Assembly (NCBI GenBank): GCA_963969365.1 | Contig: OZ017757.1 | Location: 992,001-1,056,000 of the forward strand | Source of the DNA: Asterochloris sp. CNOR1 | Taxonomy: Eukaryota > Chlorophyta > Trebouxiophyceae > Trebouxiales > Trebouxiaceae | Reading direction: 5' to 3' | Length of the DNA stretch: 64,000 bases | Shown: piece by piece, positions 19,141 through 30,745 of the stretch | Layout: each line of letters opens with the position of its first letter | Numbering within the stretch: the stretch's first letter is position 1 | The notes under the pieces: generated by a model | What the model was told of the DNA's origin: nothing | Database searches by the model: none | The model's input: only the letters and a program-made list of their open reading frames with translations | Position numbers and translations under genes: made by a program

Positions 19141-22100
19141 ATGACTTCGGATGAAGAGGCTGTGTCGCACACTCCCCATCGGAAGCGCTACTTCTCAGTT
19201 TATGAGCCACAGCGGGTCAGCACTTGAGTGATTTGGTTGCCTGCTCTTGCCTCCTGGTGGCATACAAGCCACCTGCTCCATGATGTCTTTCGAATGCTGG
19301 GTCCTTTGAGGCAGCTCACACTCAAGCACATGTCTGCCATACCCTGGCTGTCTGACGACTGGGCTCATGAGCCTCACCCTGAGGCTGCTGGGCATCGAGC
19401 CCATCAACGTTTATGTGGCTCAGGCCCAGCACTTACGTCATTGTCACCACCCTACTGCAGCTGGAGCAGCTCCTGCGGGACAAGAGCAGGGTGCAGGCCA
19501 CCCCAGTCAAGGGGCACAGATGGTGGGCTCCACTATCGCGCTGCTGTGGCTACATCTGGTTCAGCTTCAGCTGCTGCGGATCCCTGCTCCTGTCCATGGT
19601 GAGCAGGGCCCAGCGCCATCCGGTGTGTGGGGGCCTCCCTTTGTGGCCAAGTTAGCACAGCAGGCACCTACATCCTTCAGACTGCAGCTTGTAGCAAGTG
19701 TGGGACAGGCTGCTGAATTTGAGCCGAGCACTTGCCAAACTTCAAGCCATCCTGATGCCTTCGTGGTCACCCAGCCCAGGTAGCAAGCACATGCTGCTTG
19801 GCAGCTTGTCACTGGGATTGCTGTAGGTGCGCCTGTACACCACAGGTTTTGTGTGCTCTGCAAAAGTCAACAAACGTTCACCTACTGCCGAGACTGCACC
19901 TTTCGTCCACTGCCAGCCGCACTCTGTGGTGTTCACCACCCATTGCTGCCTGCAGGCCCCAGTCATGCTGGCTCTGGCAGAGGCTCTGACCAGCGTGCTG
20001 GTGTACGTGCTGCTCACCCGGCGCACCCTCCCACTGCAGCGGGGCATCCGCCACTTCCGCTACAGTTTCAACCACTCCCTGGAGGATGTCCTGGTCCTGT
20101 CCCTCCTGCGCTGCGTCGCAGTGCTCATGTCCCTGCCCCTGGGGCCAGGCAGCCGCTGCCACAGGTGGGTCGCGAAGTCTGCCCTGCTAAATGCATTGTG
20201 CTCTGCCCAACCTGAGGCGTCTTGAGACATTTGATCCTGTGGTTTTGCTCGCGTCCGGCTGCACCCTTGCAATCCAAGCACCTGGCAGGCTTGTGTACCA
20301 ATTCTTGTGCCTGAAGCCTCTGTGTCTGACAGCACCCTCCCCTGCCTGTAGGCCCTATATGTACACTACCACGGCTTTTGCAGCGCTCACGACGCCCTTC
20401 CTGGCTGTTAAGGCAGCCTTGTACCACCGCCCTGCTTTCCAGTCGCCCATCGTTGTGCTGTTTGTTTCCGTGCTCACATTTGGCGTCCTACATATGCTGG
20501 CGGCGTTCAAGGTCTCAGAGAGAGCCTCGCGGCGCTGGAGCGTAGGGCTGCCCACACAGGGTTCTGCATGGGAGGTGGGTTCTGCTGCCCTTTCGGGAGC
20601 AGCCATACACAGCTGGTACATCTTACCAAGTTATGTTGCGCAGCTCGCCTAGTGCATTGCGCAGCCTGCAAGCAGCTGCACCTCGCGGTGCCCAAGGCAG
20701 CCCTCAACTGGAGAGACCAGCACTGCATTAATAGGGGCCAAGCACTGTGCACACCCCTGGGGCTGCCTCGCCTGAGGATCGCTGCCACTGTGTGCAGGGC
20801 AAGGGGGGCCCCTGGCTGAGCCCCAACAGGCGGGCGCACAGCAGCCTCACCCGCCGCAACAGCATGAGCGACAAGCAGTTGCTGTTGCTGGACGTGCCGG
20901 CAGTGGAGCTGGCAGACACCAACTCCCTCTTTCTGGAGTGCAATGGCCTGCTGGTGCATTACAAAGAGGCACTGCCCCAGGTGCGCAGACCTGGCACACA
21001 GGGTGCTTGGGGAGGAATAGTGCGCGTGTTGTGCTCCCAAGCCTGTGGCTGTGTCCTGCAGTGAGGTCGGACAGGGCCATGCAGCTCGCGCTTTCTGCAC
21101 AGCACCCTGCATTTGACTCCGCAGTGACATCAAAATGCAGGCCTAGGGCTGTGTGCACAAATATGAGCCTATACAACATTGCAACAGCAATGCTGGGTGT
21201 ACCGCCTGTAACTGCAGGCTCATCAGGCTCATCACAGCCTTCCATGTTGCTGCAGAAACCATCCCCTACCCCTGGTACAGCCATCCTGCTCATACATGGC
21301 TTTGGTGGCGGCAGCTTTGCCTGGCGCCACGTGATGCAGCCTCTGGCCACCAGGACCGGCCTGAGGGTGCTGGCTTTTGACCGCCCCGCTTTTGGTGAGC
21401 CCACAGCTGGGTAGCAGCAGCCCTGTTGCTTCTGCATGCGCCCAGTTCGCATGACGCTTGACTGATTGCTGATTTGTGCAAGGCTGCTGTTGGTTCAGCG
21501 GCTATCATCACCTGCCCAGACCTTGCATCTGTCTTGCTGTGAACCCTGCACGCCTGACCGCCTTTGTGACCTCCAGTTGTGCCGGTGCGCTTCTGTCACC
21601 TCCCACTGCATGCCAGGCTTGGCAGCCACTGCCACAAGGACTGAGTCATGCTGCTCTGCCCTGCAGGCCTTACGTCCCGTCCTGACGTGCGGGGCCAGCC
21701 AGTCTCAGATGATCCGCTGCGCAACCCCTACACGGTGCAGGCGCAGGCCAAGCTGGCCCTGCAGTTGGCCATGCAACTGGGGGTGCGCCAAGTGGTGCTG
21801 GCAGGGCACACTGATGGCGCCCTGATTGCCCTTGAGGCCGCGGCCAGCGCCTGCAGGTGGGGCTCTGCCTCCCCTTTGTTGTGCAATCTGCACTGGGCAG
21901 GCTGTTGCAATCATGCAGCCGCGCTAACACCAATGCACCTGGAGGCAGGCACTGCCAAGCATGCGCTTGGCTTGTGTCTTCACAGGGAGTGCCACGAAGG
22001 GTGGAGGGTGTGGGCAGGCGCTCAGCAGCCATCTGCCAGCACAGTCTTTGTTGCATGGAGCACATCTGTTCACGGCGCGAAGATGCTGTGCGTGTTACAG

Positions 22101-24006
22101 CACCAGCAGGGTGCCTGGCGAGGCTGCCTGCAGGGCTCTTTCGTGGTGGGCGCCACAATCCTTGCACGCGTGCACAAAGCCGCTGCCATTCTGTGCCACA
22201 GACTACGCTGTGTTTGGCTGGCATTCGGCTCAGTCTGGCCTGGTGGCTTGCAGGCGCCTCAGCACACCGCAAGCCAGTGGCGCAGCAGGGGCCATGCTGC
22301 GCTGCCAGTCCTTCAATGACCTGGCGGCTTCAGAGCCCACTGTGGCCCCACAAGAGCCTTTGTTTGAGCTGCCACAGGACGTTGCTGATGGCAGCAGCCA
22401 GGCACAGCCGCGAGAGCTGATGGGCAGCATCTCAGCCTCTGCTGCAGAGCTGCTGCAGGCTGCAGCAGCTGCCAGCAGGCGGACCAGCAGGTGGGCGGAG
22501 GCTTTACTGCTTGCCAAGTCATAATGTGAATGATAGGGTCTGTGAGGCGCATGCCTCAACCTGAGCTCTTGGACCCGATGCTGGCAAAGCCAAGGACCAT
22601 CATCAACACAATCCTGGCCTCCTGCTCCGGCTGCGGACATGGAATCACTTAATATGGGGCCGCCTGCATTAGCTGCTGCTTACATACACCGCTGGCCCCG
22701 TGCCGGGTACTGCTTTGTGGTGTCTGGTCCTTTCCCGCAGCTGACACACATTGTCATTCCGCCCCTGCAGTCATGAGACCAGCCCCCTGTTTAGGCCGCC
22801 CGGCGAGGACAGCAACTCAGAGGACGAGTCGCTGAGCTCAGCAGCTGCCTCGGGGGTCAGCACTCCCCTGCTGCATCGGAGCAACGGGGCCGTCCTGCAG
22901 CACCATGGTCTGGGCCTGCAGCAGCGGCACCAGCGGGCAGCCCTGGCAGAGGCAGACAGCGCTGAGGAACGGCTGGAAAAACCTGAGAAGTCTGAGAAAC
23001 CCTCAGGGCTGCTGGGGGCAGCGGCTGGCAGCACCGCGCTGCTGCCTCTGCCCCCTGGGAAGGCCCACAAGGTGCACAGCAGCCCCAGGACCGGGAAGCG
23101 AGTCAAGTCCTGGCTGGCACTCAGTCTGGCAGGCAGCGGCAGCGCTGCGGGGGGGAGTGGCAGCAGCGCCGGCCCCAGCCGCCTGCACAGCCGCCAGAGC
23201 AGCTGCCACATGCCTGGCGGGCTGCCTGAGGGACCGGGGCAGGGGCAGGCGCCAGTCGCGCTCCCAGCAATGGGGGCTGTGCAGAAGGGGGCGGAGGAGA
23301 GGCCCCTGCAGGTGCTGGGGCTCATGCTGCTGCACCCGAGCATGCAGGGGGAGGTTGGCCCATCCTTCAGCCACATGCTGGCTGGCTCCAGGTGGGCACC
23401 AACCGCAGAGCTCTTCCTGCGGAGTGCCATGACTTGAATGGTGATGCTGTCCCTCAAGCTTCCAAGATGCTTGTGCACGCTGCCACAGCATGCCTGTGGT
23501 CACTTGCGCGGCGGTATCCACGTCAGCCCGTGCTGCTTCTTCCATGTCATGTCCCACCTCCACCCTGCTCAGTGCTCGTTGCTGTCTGCAGGTTGGGACG
23601 CAGAATTCTACGGCCGCTGCTGCGCGCAGAGATTGGGGAAGTCTTTGGGCGCCGGGCCTGGCACCGCACTGCCCCCGCAGCGGTCCAGGAACTCTACAAA
23701 GCCCCCCTTAGAATTGAGAATTGGGACCTCGCACTCACAGAGCTGTGCAGGCGGCGGCGAGATATTCGCCCAGCTGACCTACTACAGCTGTACCAGGATG
23801 TGGCCTGGCTACCAGCACTGGTGGTGGCGGGCAGGCATGACAGGCTGATCAGCCCTGCCAAGGCAAAAGCAGTGGCTGCTGAGCTGCCTGGCTGCTCCCA
23901 AATGATCACCATTCCGCACTGTGGCAACCTGTCACATGAGGAATGCCCAGACTTGCTGCTGGAACACATGAGCAGCTTTGTTTTCTCATCCCTGGTGCCT
24001 CAGTAG
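19141..24006 (+). CDS. Plant-type membrane alpha/beta-hydrolase
   Basis: Matches the plant family of large alpha/beta-hydrolases with N-terminal membrane segments (Arabidopsis At1g80280/At1g15490 type). Exon 1 (19,141-19,215) starts MTSDEEAVSHTPHRKRYFSV. Exons near 19.4-19.6, 19.96-20.16 and 20.35-20.57 kb encode hydrophobic segments (VLVYVLL; SPIVVLFVSVLTFGVLHMLA). The hydrolase fold follows: LLIHGFGGGSFAWRHVM and LRVLAFDRPAFG (to about 21,393), then LTSRPDV and VVLAGHTDGALIALEAA (21,666-21,856). A long low-complexity Ser/Gly-rich insert fills 22.77-23.39 kb, then the C-terminal exon has LPALVVAGRHDRLISPAKA and CGNLSHEECPDLL, stop at 24,004-24,006. The acid (D of GRHD) and His (H of SHEE) are in place, but the nucleophile position is Thr (GHTDG). 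Substrate unknown. The joins around 19.3-19.6 kb are not certain. Confidence 0.87.
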
Positions 24007-24232
24007 GGTTGGAAAACATCTCAGCAATCCCTTGCTTATAGGCAGACCACGAGTGCTGCAGGAAGTGAGCTGTCATGGCCTGTTGCATTCTGTCCTGTGA
24101 CTTGACTTGCACTGCATTCTTCTCAGTGTTGTTACTGAACTCTTACTTTGAACTGGTAGCATAGCTTACAGAAGGGTATAGAACTAGCTGCATCTCTGTA
24201 TGTCAGCTTGAGCAAACCTGGTAATCTTGATT

Positions 24233-27200
24233 TCAAAGCGTTCTGTGTGGGGCAGGGGGCAGCAGAGGTGCTAGTGCAGACAGAAATGCCTGCTCAAAGT
24301 GCTGATCTGAGAACCTGGCTGCCCGCCTGCAGCAAGTAAAGGCAAACTGAATATGCGCGCAGTGTTCCATGCAGCCCGCTGCCACTTTCACACAGGCAGC
24401 AGCCGTGCCTGTGATGGACTGATTGTGCTGCGACAAGCCAGTTGTTCAAGAAAGTAGTGCTCCAGGCAAATCCAGGCTCAAAGCACCATATGCTGGCAGC
24501 TGCACAGCGCTCACTTGCGGGCTGCCGCAGCCACCTTGAGGCGCTCGGTCTGCTGCATGCACAGCACATCAGTGATGGCGTCCGCATACTCCTGCAGCGT
24601 GGAGCACAGGTACCCCACTGGCTGCAGCCTGCCCTGCATTGGCTCATCCTGGATGATGTCTGCTCGTGGGCCCCCTGAGTCGTTCGCGATGGGAATGACG
24701 CCTGCAGCAGGCCAAGCACCGAATGCCTCAGCTAGGGTTGTTTAGTAGATGACGCCTGCATGCTTTGCGGTGAAGCGAGGTGCTCCAGCAAACATTGGGC
24801 AATGATATCATCCTGCTGCTGGTTTGGGGCTGCACGGTGAGCACCAGCAGCCCAACCTCCAGGCAGTGCCCCGCAGATCTCAGGCATGGCCGGGCAGACC
24901 AGCACGTGGTCAGCAGCAGCAGCTACTTTGGCAGCAATGAAGTGTGTAGCGCATGTCTCCTGAGCAATCTGGATCAGCAGCAGCTTAGCTTCCGCCACAG
25001 CTGCATTCCTGGCAAAGTCTTGCTGCCCACCCTCTTCAGGTGTGCCCACTACACCCTACGCAGCTCGTGAAGCCAGCCTCAAATGATGCCTGCTGACCTG
25101 CGGCCATGTACTCCACGATGCTGATGCCAAAGTGTTCATCCAGCATGGTGTGCAGGCCCCCCACTGCGCCCCCCAGCAGCTGCTTGACCTCCAGAAAGTC
25201 TGCATTCACTATGAACTCCACATGATCCTGCAAGCACCCAGAGTTGAGCAAGGGCAACTGGTTATGGGAGGCAGAGGTCACACATGAGGGATAAGCTCAC
25301 AGACAGCTGCAAGCGCTGGACAGAGTGCAGTGCACTGCATTGCTGTTAGTGCAAAATGGTACTTTCCTTGAGGGGCAACTGGGCGACTGGTCTGCCAGCT
25401 GCACCCTGCACGTGCTGGACATGCCGTCACATGCTCATGGACTCCAGTCCTGCATGCTTATGCACTCCAGCCCTGCATGCTGCAGCCAGCACAGAGTTCA
25501 TGGCCCTCACAGCAACCTTTGAGGCCACCTGGTCCCAGGTGGGGTAGCGGCTTGTCAGCTGGGCCTGGCTGGTGAGGCCATCGTGCTCCATGACTCATGT
25601 TACCCAGACAGGGGGACTTGGGCACAGCCCGCCTCAACAGCAGGGCTGGACTCAGCAGGCCAGTTCCCTACTGGCACATTCCCCACCTGGATGCCAAGCT
25701 GCTGACAGAGGGCCCTCAGCCCAGTAATGCGTTGCTGGTCCCGCTCGTCCCGGCAGCTCCCAATCAGCTTTAGCTCTGACGCCAGCACGGCCTCATCTGC
25801 AAGGCAGGGGTCCAGTCACGTGTGGGTCACAAAGCATGCACTGCCCCATGACCTAAAGCAAAGTGCTTGACAACTGCTGAAGCCTCTGCAGACGTGCTTC
25901 ACTCACTAGGCAGCAGCTGGCTGATCTGCAGGGCAGGTGATCTACCTTGTCTTCTTGCTCCCACAGAGCCATGTGTGTTGCCCACAGTGCAAAGCCTGCA
26001 CAGTCCTGCTCCAGGGCCATGTGCATGACAAATGTGGCCACACTGCTGACCCAACCCAGGACACAAAACAAGCTCTAGTGATGACCAATAGGCTGCCTTA
26101 GCTGCCACGAGCACCTGCCAACAACCCACAGCCTATCTGCCTGCCGCTGCCACTGGCTGCTAACCCTCACAACACAGAGAGAGGGTGCTGGTCATGGTGC
26201 ACCTGCTCTCAGGGCCAGCTTGTCAGCAGCCGCTGGTCAGCCTAGTCAGTTGGCGACCTCAGTATGGGAGCACCCTGCCGGCCAACCACCTGACGGGCCT
26301 GAGACCACAGCTGCACAGTACTGTTTTGGCGCCTGCCTGTGGGCTGACCTCAGACAGCCAAGACCACCAGCTCACCTGAGGGGGAGGACCTCCCGACAGC
26401 TGCCTGCCTGGCGTAGGCATAGGCACGCAGCTGCAGAGCGTGGTCTTTCTCCGGCCGGAACTGGGCCACAGACACCAGGTACAGACGCTTCAGCTTCCTG
26501 TCCAGAGGCAGGTCCTGCAGCCACCAGGCAACGCTTGAACTCTCCTGCATGCTCTGTAGCGGGGCGCTGGACTGGCAAACCACAGGCAGTGAGAACCTAG
26601 CGCAAGCCCACTGCATGCTGCTTGGGTGGCATTGGAATGGTTTTCCCATATCAGATTGCTGGAGTAGGGTCCTGTTGGCGGCAAGCATAGGCTGCGGAGC
26701 CTGCTGTGAATTGTCAGGAAACTCACCTGCAGCGACTTGGTGTCGCACGGTGGGTAGACGATGGTTGGGGGCTGCCATCGCCACCACAGCTGGGCTATGT
26801 GACCGGCTGTCCAGCTGGAATTCACCATTGCTACCTGCGTGCGCAGCAGGGTCCTTGTGACAGGAAGAAGTATGGGGAGGCAATTCTGTTGTGAAATTTG
26901 GCATGTTGAATGCATAGTAGTGTGCCCTGTTTCAGCTTACAGTGCCTGCCGTTGGCACAGCAGCCAGCTGGGCAGGGCAGACACTGTCACGATCAGGATG
27001 GAAGGCACCTCAGCAGCCGCAACTTGTGGTGACCATCCTCTCCTCACGCAGTGCAGGCCAGCAATACCCACCTGGCTGAACCCTCCAGCAGCGCCATACA
27101 GGGCAGCAACAATGTAGTAGTACACGGTCTTCAGCAGAGACTTGGCCAGGCTGCCTGCCACCTGCAGTGCACAAGCAGGTTGGCCATTTTGCCAAACAAA

Positions 27201-28775
27201 CTGCATAAGCGCTCGGCTCTGCTGCCTGCCACCAGCAGTGCACAGAAGGGACTTGCCCTGGCTGCCAACAGAGCTGCATATCAAACCTGGACTGCATCAG
27301 TTCAAGACACAATGCTTCATATTAAGCAGTCACATAGGCTTGCAGTCACCACAGATGGACCTGCCAAAGCATAGGGATGTTGGTTGCCGTTCTGTCACTG
27401 CTCAACATGCCCGAACCCAGAGCAAAGACTGCAAAACCAACTGCACCTGGGCATCATTGTTGAATGCAGCTGTCCTTGCTATGACGCGCTGCAGCATGTT
27501 GGTGCTGACTGTGGGGTAGTGGGTGTAGGACGCCACGCGGCAGCCTGCCAGCCAGACCAAGGGATAGGCAAAGGCCCACCCAGTTGTCTCCACAAAGACC
27601 TGCACGCGGGAGCATTGCTGGACTACATTTCAGGGATGGCAACACCTCTGCCAACACTGCTTCCTGATAATGCAGCCTGCACAGTGCCGCATATGACACC
27701 ATGCACGCTGGGGTCATGACAGGCATGGCCTGTAGGAGTGCAAGAGTCTCCTACAGGCGGGCAGTGACCAACTAGTGACCTGCAGTGCTGGGCTGTGGGA
27801 GGGGGCGTACAGCATTGAAAGACATGGCACCATGCTGACCTCGGGTGTATGTTTGCTGAGTGCTTCATAGGCCAGTCGCACGGCCCCCTGAGCCTGCCCA
27901 AGGAGAGTGAAACGGGGATACGCCTCAGGCAGCAGCAGCTGACGTTGCCGCAGAGGAATGATCTGCAGCCAGTCAGGTCGTTCTCAGCGCTACACAAAGG
28001 CTGAGGCTCCATGATGGACCAGTCACCGCTTTGCATTGAGGTCGCTCACCCTCAGGGAGTCTGTGACAGCTATATTGAATTTCGACACGGCGTTCTGCAG
28101 CAGCTCTGCCACTGACAGGCCATCCCCAGAGTAGACGACAATCTGCAAACACTACTGGGCTTGTGTGACTGCAGGGTGATGAGCTTTGGCTTGGCAAAGG
28201 GGTTTGCTCTCACTTGTGTCCCAGGAGAACCTTTCTGCAGAGCTGCCACCGCACACCTGCAGCATACCAGGGCGGCCCTTGGGAGGGATGGTGAACAACA
28301 CAACAAGGTGCAGCAGTGGTCACCCTGCTGACATCGTCATGCACAGCTGACTCCTTGATGATGGTAGCCTGCTAAATTTGACAAGCTAGATTAGCTTACC
28401 ACAAGACCCTCTCCCCCCCACCACCGCCATTGGCAAAAGGATGAAAGAAGGCGACACTTCCCTGCGGGTGCTTGGCAGGTGTCATTTGACAGATATAATT
28501 TCCAGGGAGGGTCCTGCCTGGCAAGGGCGGCATACCTTGCTGATCGGGGGTAGCTTGATTGTCAGGTACACTTTCAGCAGCAGTGTACTGACTAGCAATG
28601 CCACAGCTGACAAGACTATCGCCTTGATACCGGGGATCTGCAGGTCATGCAGATGCAGCAGTCAGCATTCCATCTGAGCACAGCATGCCAATTTAACGTA
28701 TAGCACACTCACAATGCCAAGAGCTACGATCAGCAGCACTGAGAGCACTCCTGGAGCCACCAGGCTCAACAGCAT
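24233..28775 (-). CDS. ALG11: ALG11, GDP-Man:Man3GlcNAc2-PP-dolichol mannosyltransferase
   Basis: Adds the fourth and fifth mannoses (alpha-1,2) to the dolichol-linked oligosaccharide on the cytosolic face of the ER, using GDP-mannose (GT4). Fourteen exons can be joined with conserved phases. They include the N-terminal membrane segments (28,775-28,713; 28,637-28,536), VAFFHPFANGGGGGERVLW (28,461-28,400) and VVYSGDGLSVAELL with RFTLLGQ (28.1-27.8 kb). Then come VETTGWAFAYPL with THYPTVSTNML (27,599-27,447), VYYYIVAALYG (27,161-27,073), VNSSWTAGHI with VYPPCDTKSLQ (26,834-26,727), VSVAQFRPEKDHALQL (to 26,376) and ELKLIGSCRDERDQQR (25,796-25,687). The catalytic end is GLHTMLDEHFGISIVEYMAA (25,227-25,098), VIPIANDSGGPRADI (24,701-24,515) and RAARFSDQHFEQAFL, stop at 24,233-24,235. 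The gene looks complete and intact. It shares a 380-bp divergent promoter with the proteasome gene. Confidence 0.95.
25434..25480. repeat. Short tandem duplication, about 23 bp x 2
   Basis: ATGCTCATGGACTCCAGTCC and ATGCTTATGCACTCCAGCCC follow each other directly, each ending in TGC. The pair lies in an ALG11 intron and is too short to encode anything. Confidence 0.8.
27073..27260 (-). repeat. Acceptor-side duplication at ALG11 exon 27,161-27,073
   Basis: The true acceptor region reads GTGCACTGCAGGTGGCAGGC on the minus strand (about 27,171-27,152). About 70 bp upstream in the transcript lies GTGCACTGCTGGTGGCAGGC, with the AG destroyed. A further partial copy of the exon start (GGCAGCCAGGGCAAGTC against GGCAGCCTGGCCAAGTC) precedes it. 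The copies lie in the intron, in the same orientation as the exon. Confidence 0.7.
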
Positions 28776-29155
28776 GGCCTGAGCTGCCCTCCTGAGGCAC
28801 CTGCTGTCAGCCAAGCTCAATGTGGCGAAGGTGGTGCATGGCTTCTCAAGATGGTGCGTCAGTCGCCATCATTGACATCAAGCGTCCAATCATGGTCTGA
28901 GAGCCTTCTTCATGCGGGGGGGTTTTCATGCAGGGTCTCAAGTCAGTTTTTGATCGGCTCGAGTGTTGGCCAGCTGCACCCTTGATCACACCTGCAAGTC
29001 ACGAACCACTCATTGACAACCGAGATCAAGCAGTCACAGCGAAAGCTTGTATGCTGTAGCCTGCTAGGCAGACAGCAGGCTTGCAGCTCCTCAGCACAGC
29101 AGTGCCCTGCTGTGGCAGCAGTACCCCTGCCTAGGGGCTGCCAGGCCCAGGTGCC
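28776..29155. promoter_or_regulatory. Divergent promoter region, ALG11 / PBD1
   Basis: The start codons of ALG11 (minus, 28,775) and the proteasome beta-4 gene (plus, 29,156) are 380 bp apart, so both promoters and 5' UTRs lie here. No TATA box or known motif stands out. Confidence 0.55.
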
Positions 29156-30627
29156 ATGGACTACCTCATGGGCATCCGCGGCAAGGATTTTGTGATGGTG
29201 TGCAGCGACACCACAGCCTCCCAGCAAATCATTGTTATCAAGCACGATGAGGACAAGCTACGCCAGATAGACAGCCACATGATCATGGCGCTGTCTGGGG
29301 AGCCTGGCGATCGTGTGCAGTTCTCAGAGTACATCATTGCCAACACCAAGCTCTATGCACTGCGAAACGGGCAGAAATTGACCACTGACTCTGTGGCCAG
29401 CTTCACGCGCAATCAGCTGGCAGATGCTCTGCGTAAGGTGGGCCACGCCTCCTGCTCATGAGCACAAGCACTTTGGCACGTTCCTGCATTACACATCCCC
29501 CTCTCGCAGCAACAGTGTGCCTTAAGCACTTTGGAGGCCCTGGCTTGCTTCCTGCGGTGCCATCCTTTGTCACTCGTGTCAACCTGGCAGGTTTTGTGCC
29601 TTGCAGAGGCCATACCAGGCAAACATTCTGCTAGCTGGCTGGGACAAGAAAGCAGGGCCCACCCTGTACTGGATGGACTACCTGGCAACCTCGCACAAGA
29701 TGAATGTTGCAGGGACAGGCTACGGTGAGGGACTGCATCTTCACGCCGGGTGATGGGCGGGAAGAGCTCTGCAATCAGCTTGATTGTGTTGTCCAGCTTG
29801 CCTGACCCACCTTGCACAGTTATGCTGCATAATATTGGGCTGCCTTCAGCTTGTCTAGTGGGCCTGTTCCATGCAGTTTGAGGACCTCTTATAGAGTCTC
29901 ACTGTCCTTCCCGCAGATCTCCTGCCGCAACAACCACCTTGCTGTGACAGACTCTGTGCTGCAGGCTCTTACTTTGTGCTGTCCATGATGGACAAGCTCT
30001 GGCACCCAGACCTGGGCGAGCAGGAGGCTCTTGAGCTCATGAAAAAGGGGGTGGATGAGGTGAAGAAGAGGCTGGTGGTGGCGCCACCAGACTACCAAAT
30101 CAAAGTGGGTTGTGGCCCTGGGAAGCTCCCAAGCTGTGCATGCGGCTTGTCCATCCTGATGCTGTGTGGCCGGAGTAACTCTGGGGACGGCATACTGTCT
30201 GTTGAGGTCTGCCCGGGAGGGTGCTGATGTGCTGATGGATGCATGACCTGTGTAGGGTCATGCCACCTGTGACTGTCTGGTGGAGCTCCTCAGTGACTGA
30301 ACAAGCTTGCACTTGGTGCTGTGCTACACAATGCAGGGAGCTGCATGGCCTGTCAGCCGTCCCTTCTGTCTGACAAGTTGAACATCCATGCAAGTGCCGA
30401 GCATAAGTCATGATCTCTGGCAGCATGCACCTGCATTCTTCAGACAGGCAGGATGCTTGCTGTGTCAGGGCAATCATATCATGGTTGCTGCTCTTTTCTG
30501 CCTGCAGATTGTTGATAAGCTTGGCATCAGGGATGTGACGCCACCAGAGCTGAAAGGAACACCTGTACCTGGCGGAGGCCTCCAGCCTGGTGCTGGGCTG
30601 GAGGCCACAGTTGTCATGGAGCCCTGA
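29156..30627 (+). CDS. PBD1: 20S proteasome subunit beta-4 (PBD1/PSMB2)
   Basis: Non-catalytic beta subunit of the 20S proteasome core, acting in cytosolic and nuclear protein turnover. Four exons join cleanly: 29,156-29,437 (MDYLMGIRGKDFVMVCSDTT; SGEPGDRVQFSEYI; ASFTRNQLADALRK), 29,607-29,724 (RPYQANILLAGWDKKAG), 29,965-30,104 (GSYFVLSMMDKLW; RLVVAPPDYQIK) and 30,508-30,627 (IVDKLGIRDV, stop TGA). Length and motifs fit the family. As usual for beta-4 there is no N-terminal catalytic Thr after a cleavable propeptide. The C-terminal tail is Gly/Pro-rich and slightly longer than in plants. A TGTAA signal follows about 50 bases after the stop. Confidence 0.96.
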
Positions 30628-30674
30628 ACACAGTTTGCTTCATGATAAAGTGCAGCAAAGGCCTGCATGATATG

Positions 30675-30679
30675 TGTAA
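30675..30679 (+). terminator. Putative poly(A) signal TGTAA
   Basis: TGTAA lies 48 bases after the stop codon of the proteasome gene, at the position expected for the chlorophyte polyadenylation signal. It sits between two convergent genes whose stops are only about 120 bp apart. Confidence 0.6.
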
Positions 30680-30745
30680 TTCATCACCATCTGCTAGTCC
30701 AGCAGGTGCTGAATGCTGTCCATTGCTGCACAGCTGCTGTGCTGC

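Noticed and set aside
18831-19172. Minus-strand frame starting MCDTASSSEVMALWP as a first exon
   Set aside because: It overlaps the start of the well-supported plus-strand hydrolase gene at 19,141; only the downstream segment after the acceptor near 19,095 looks exon-like.
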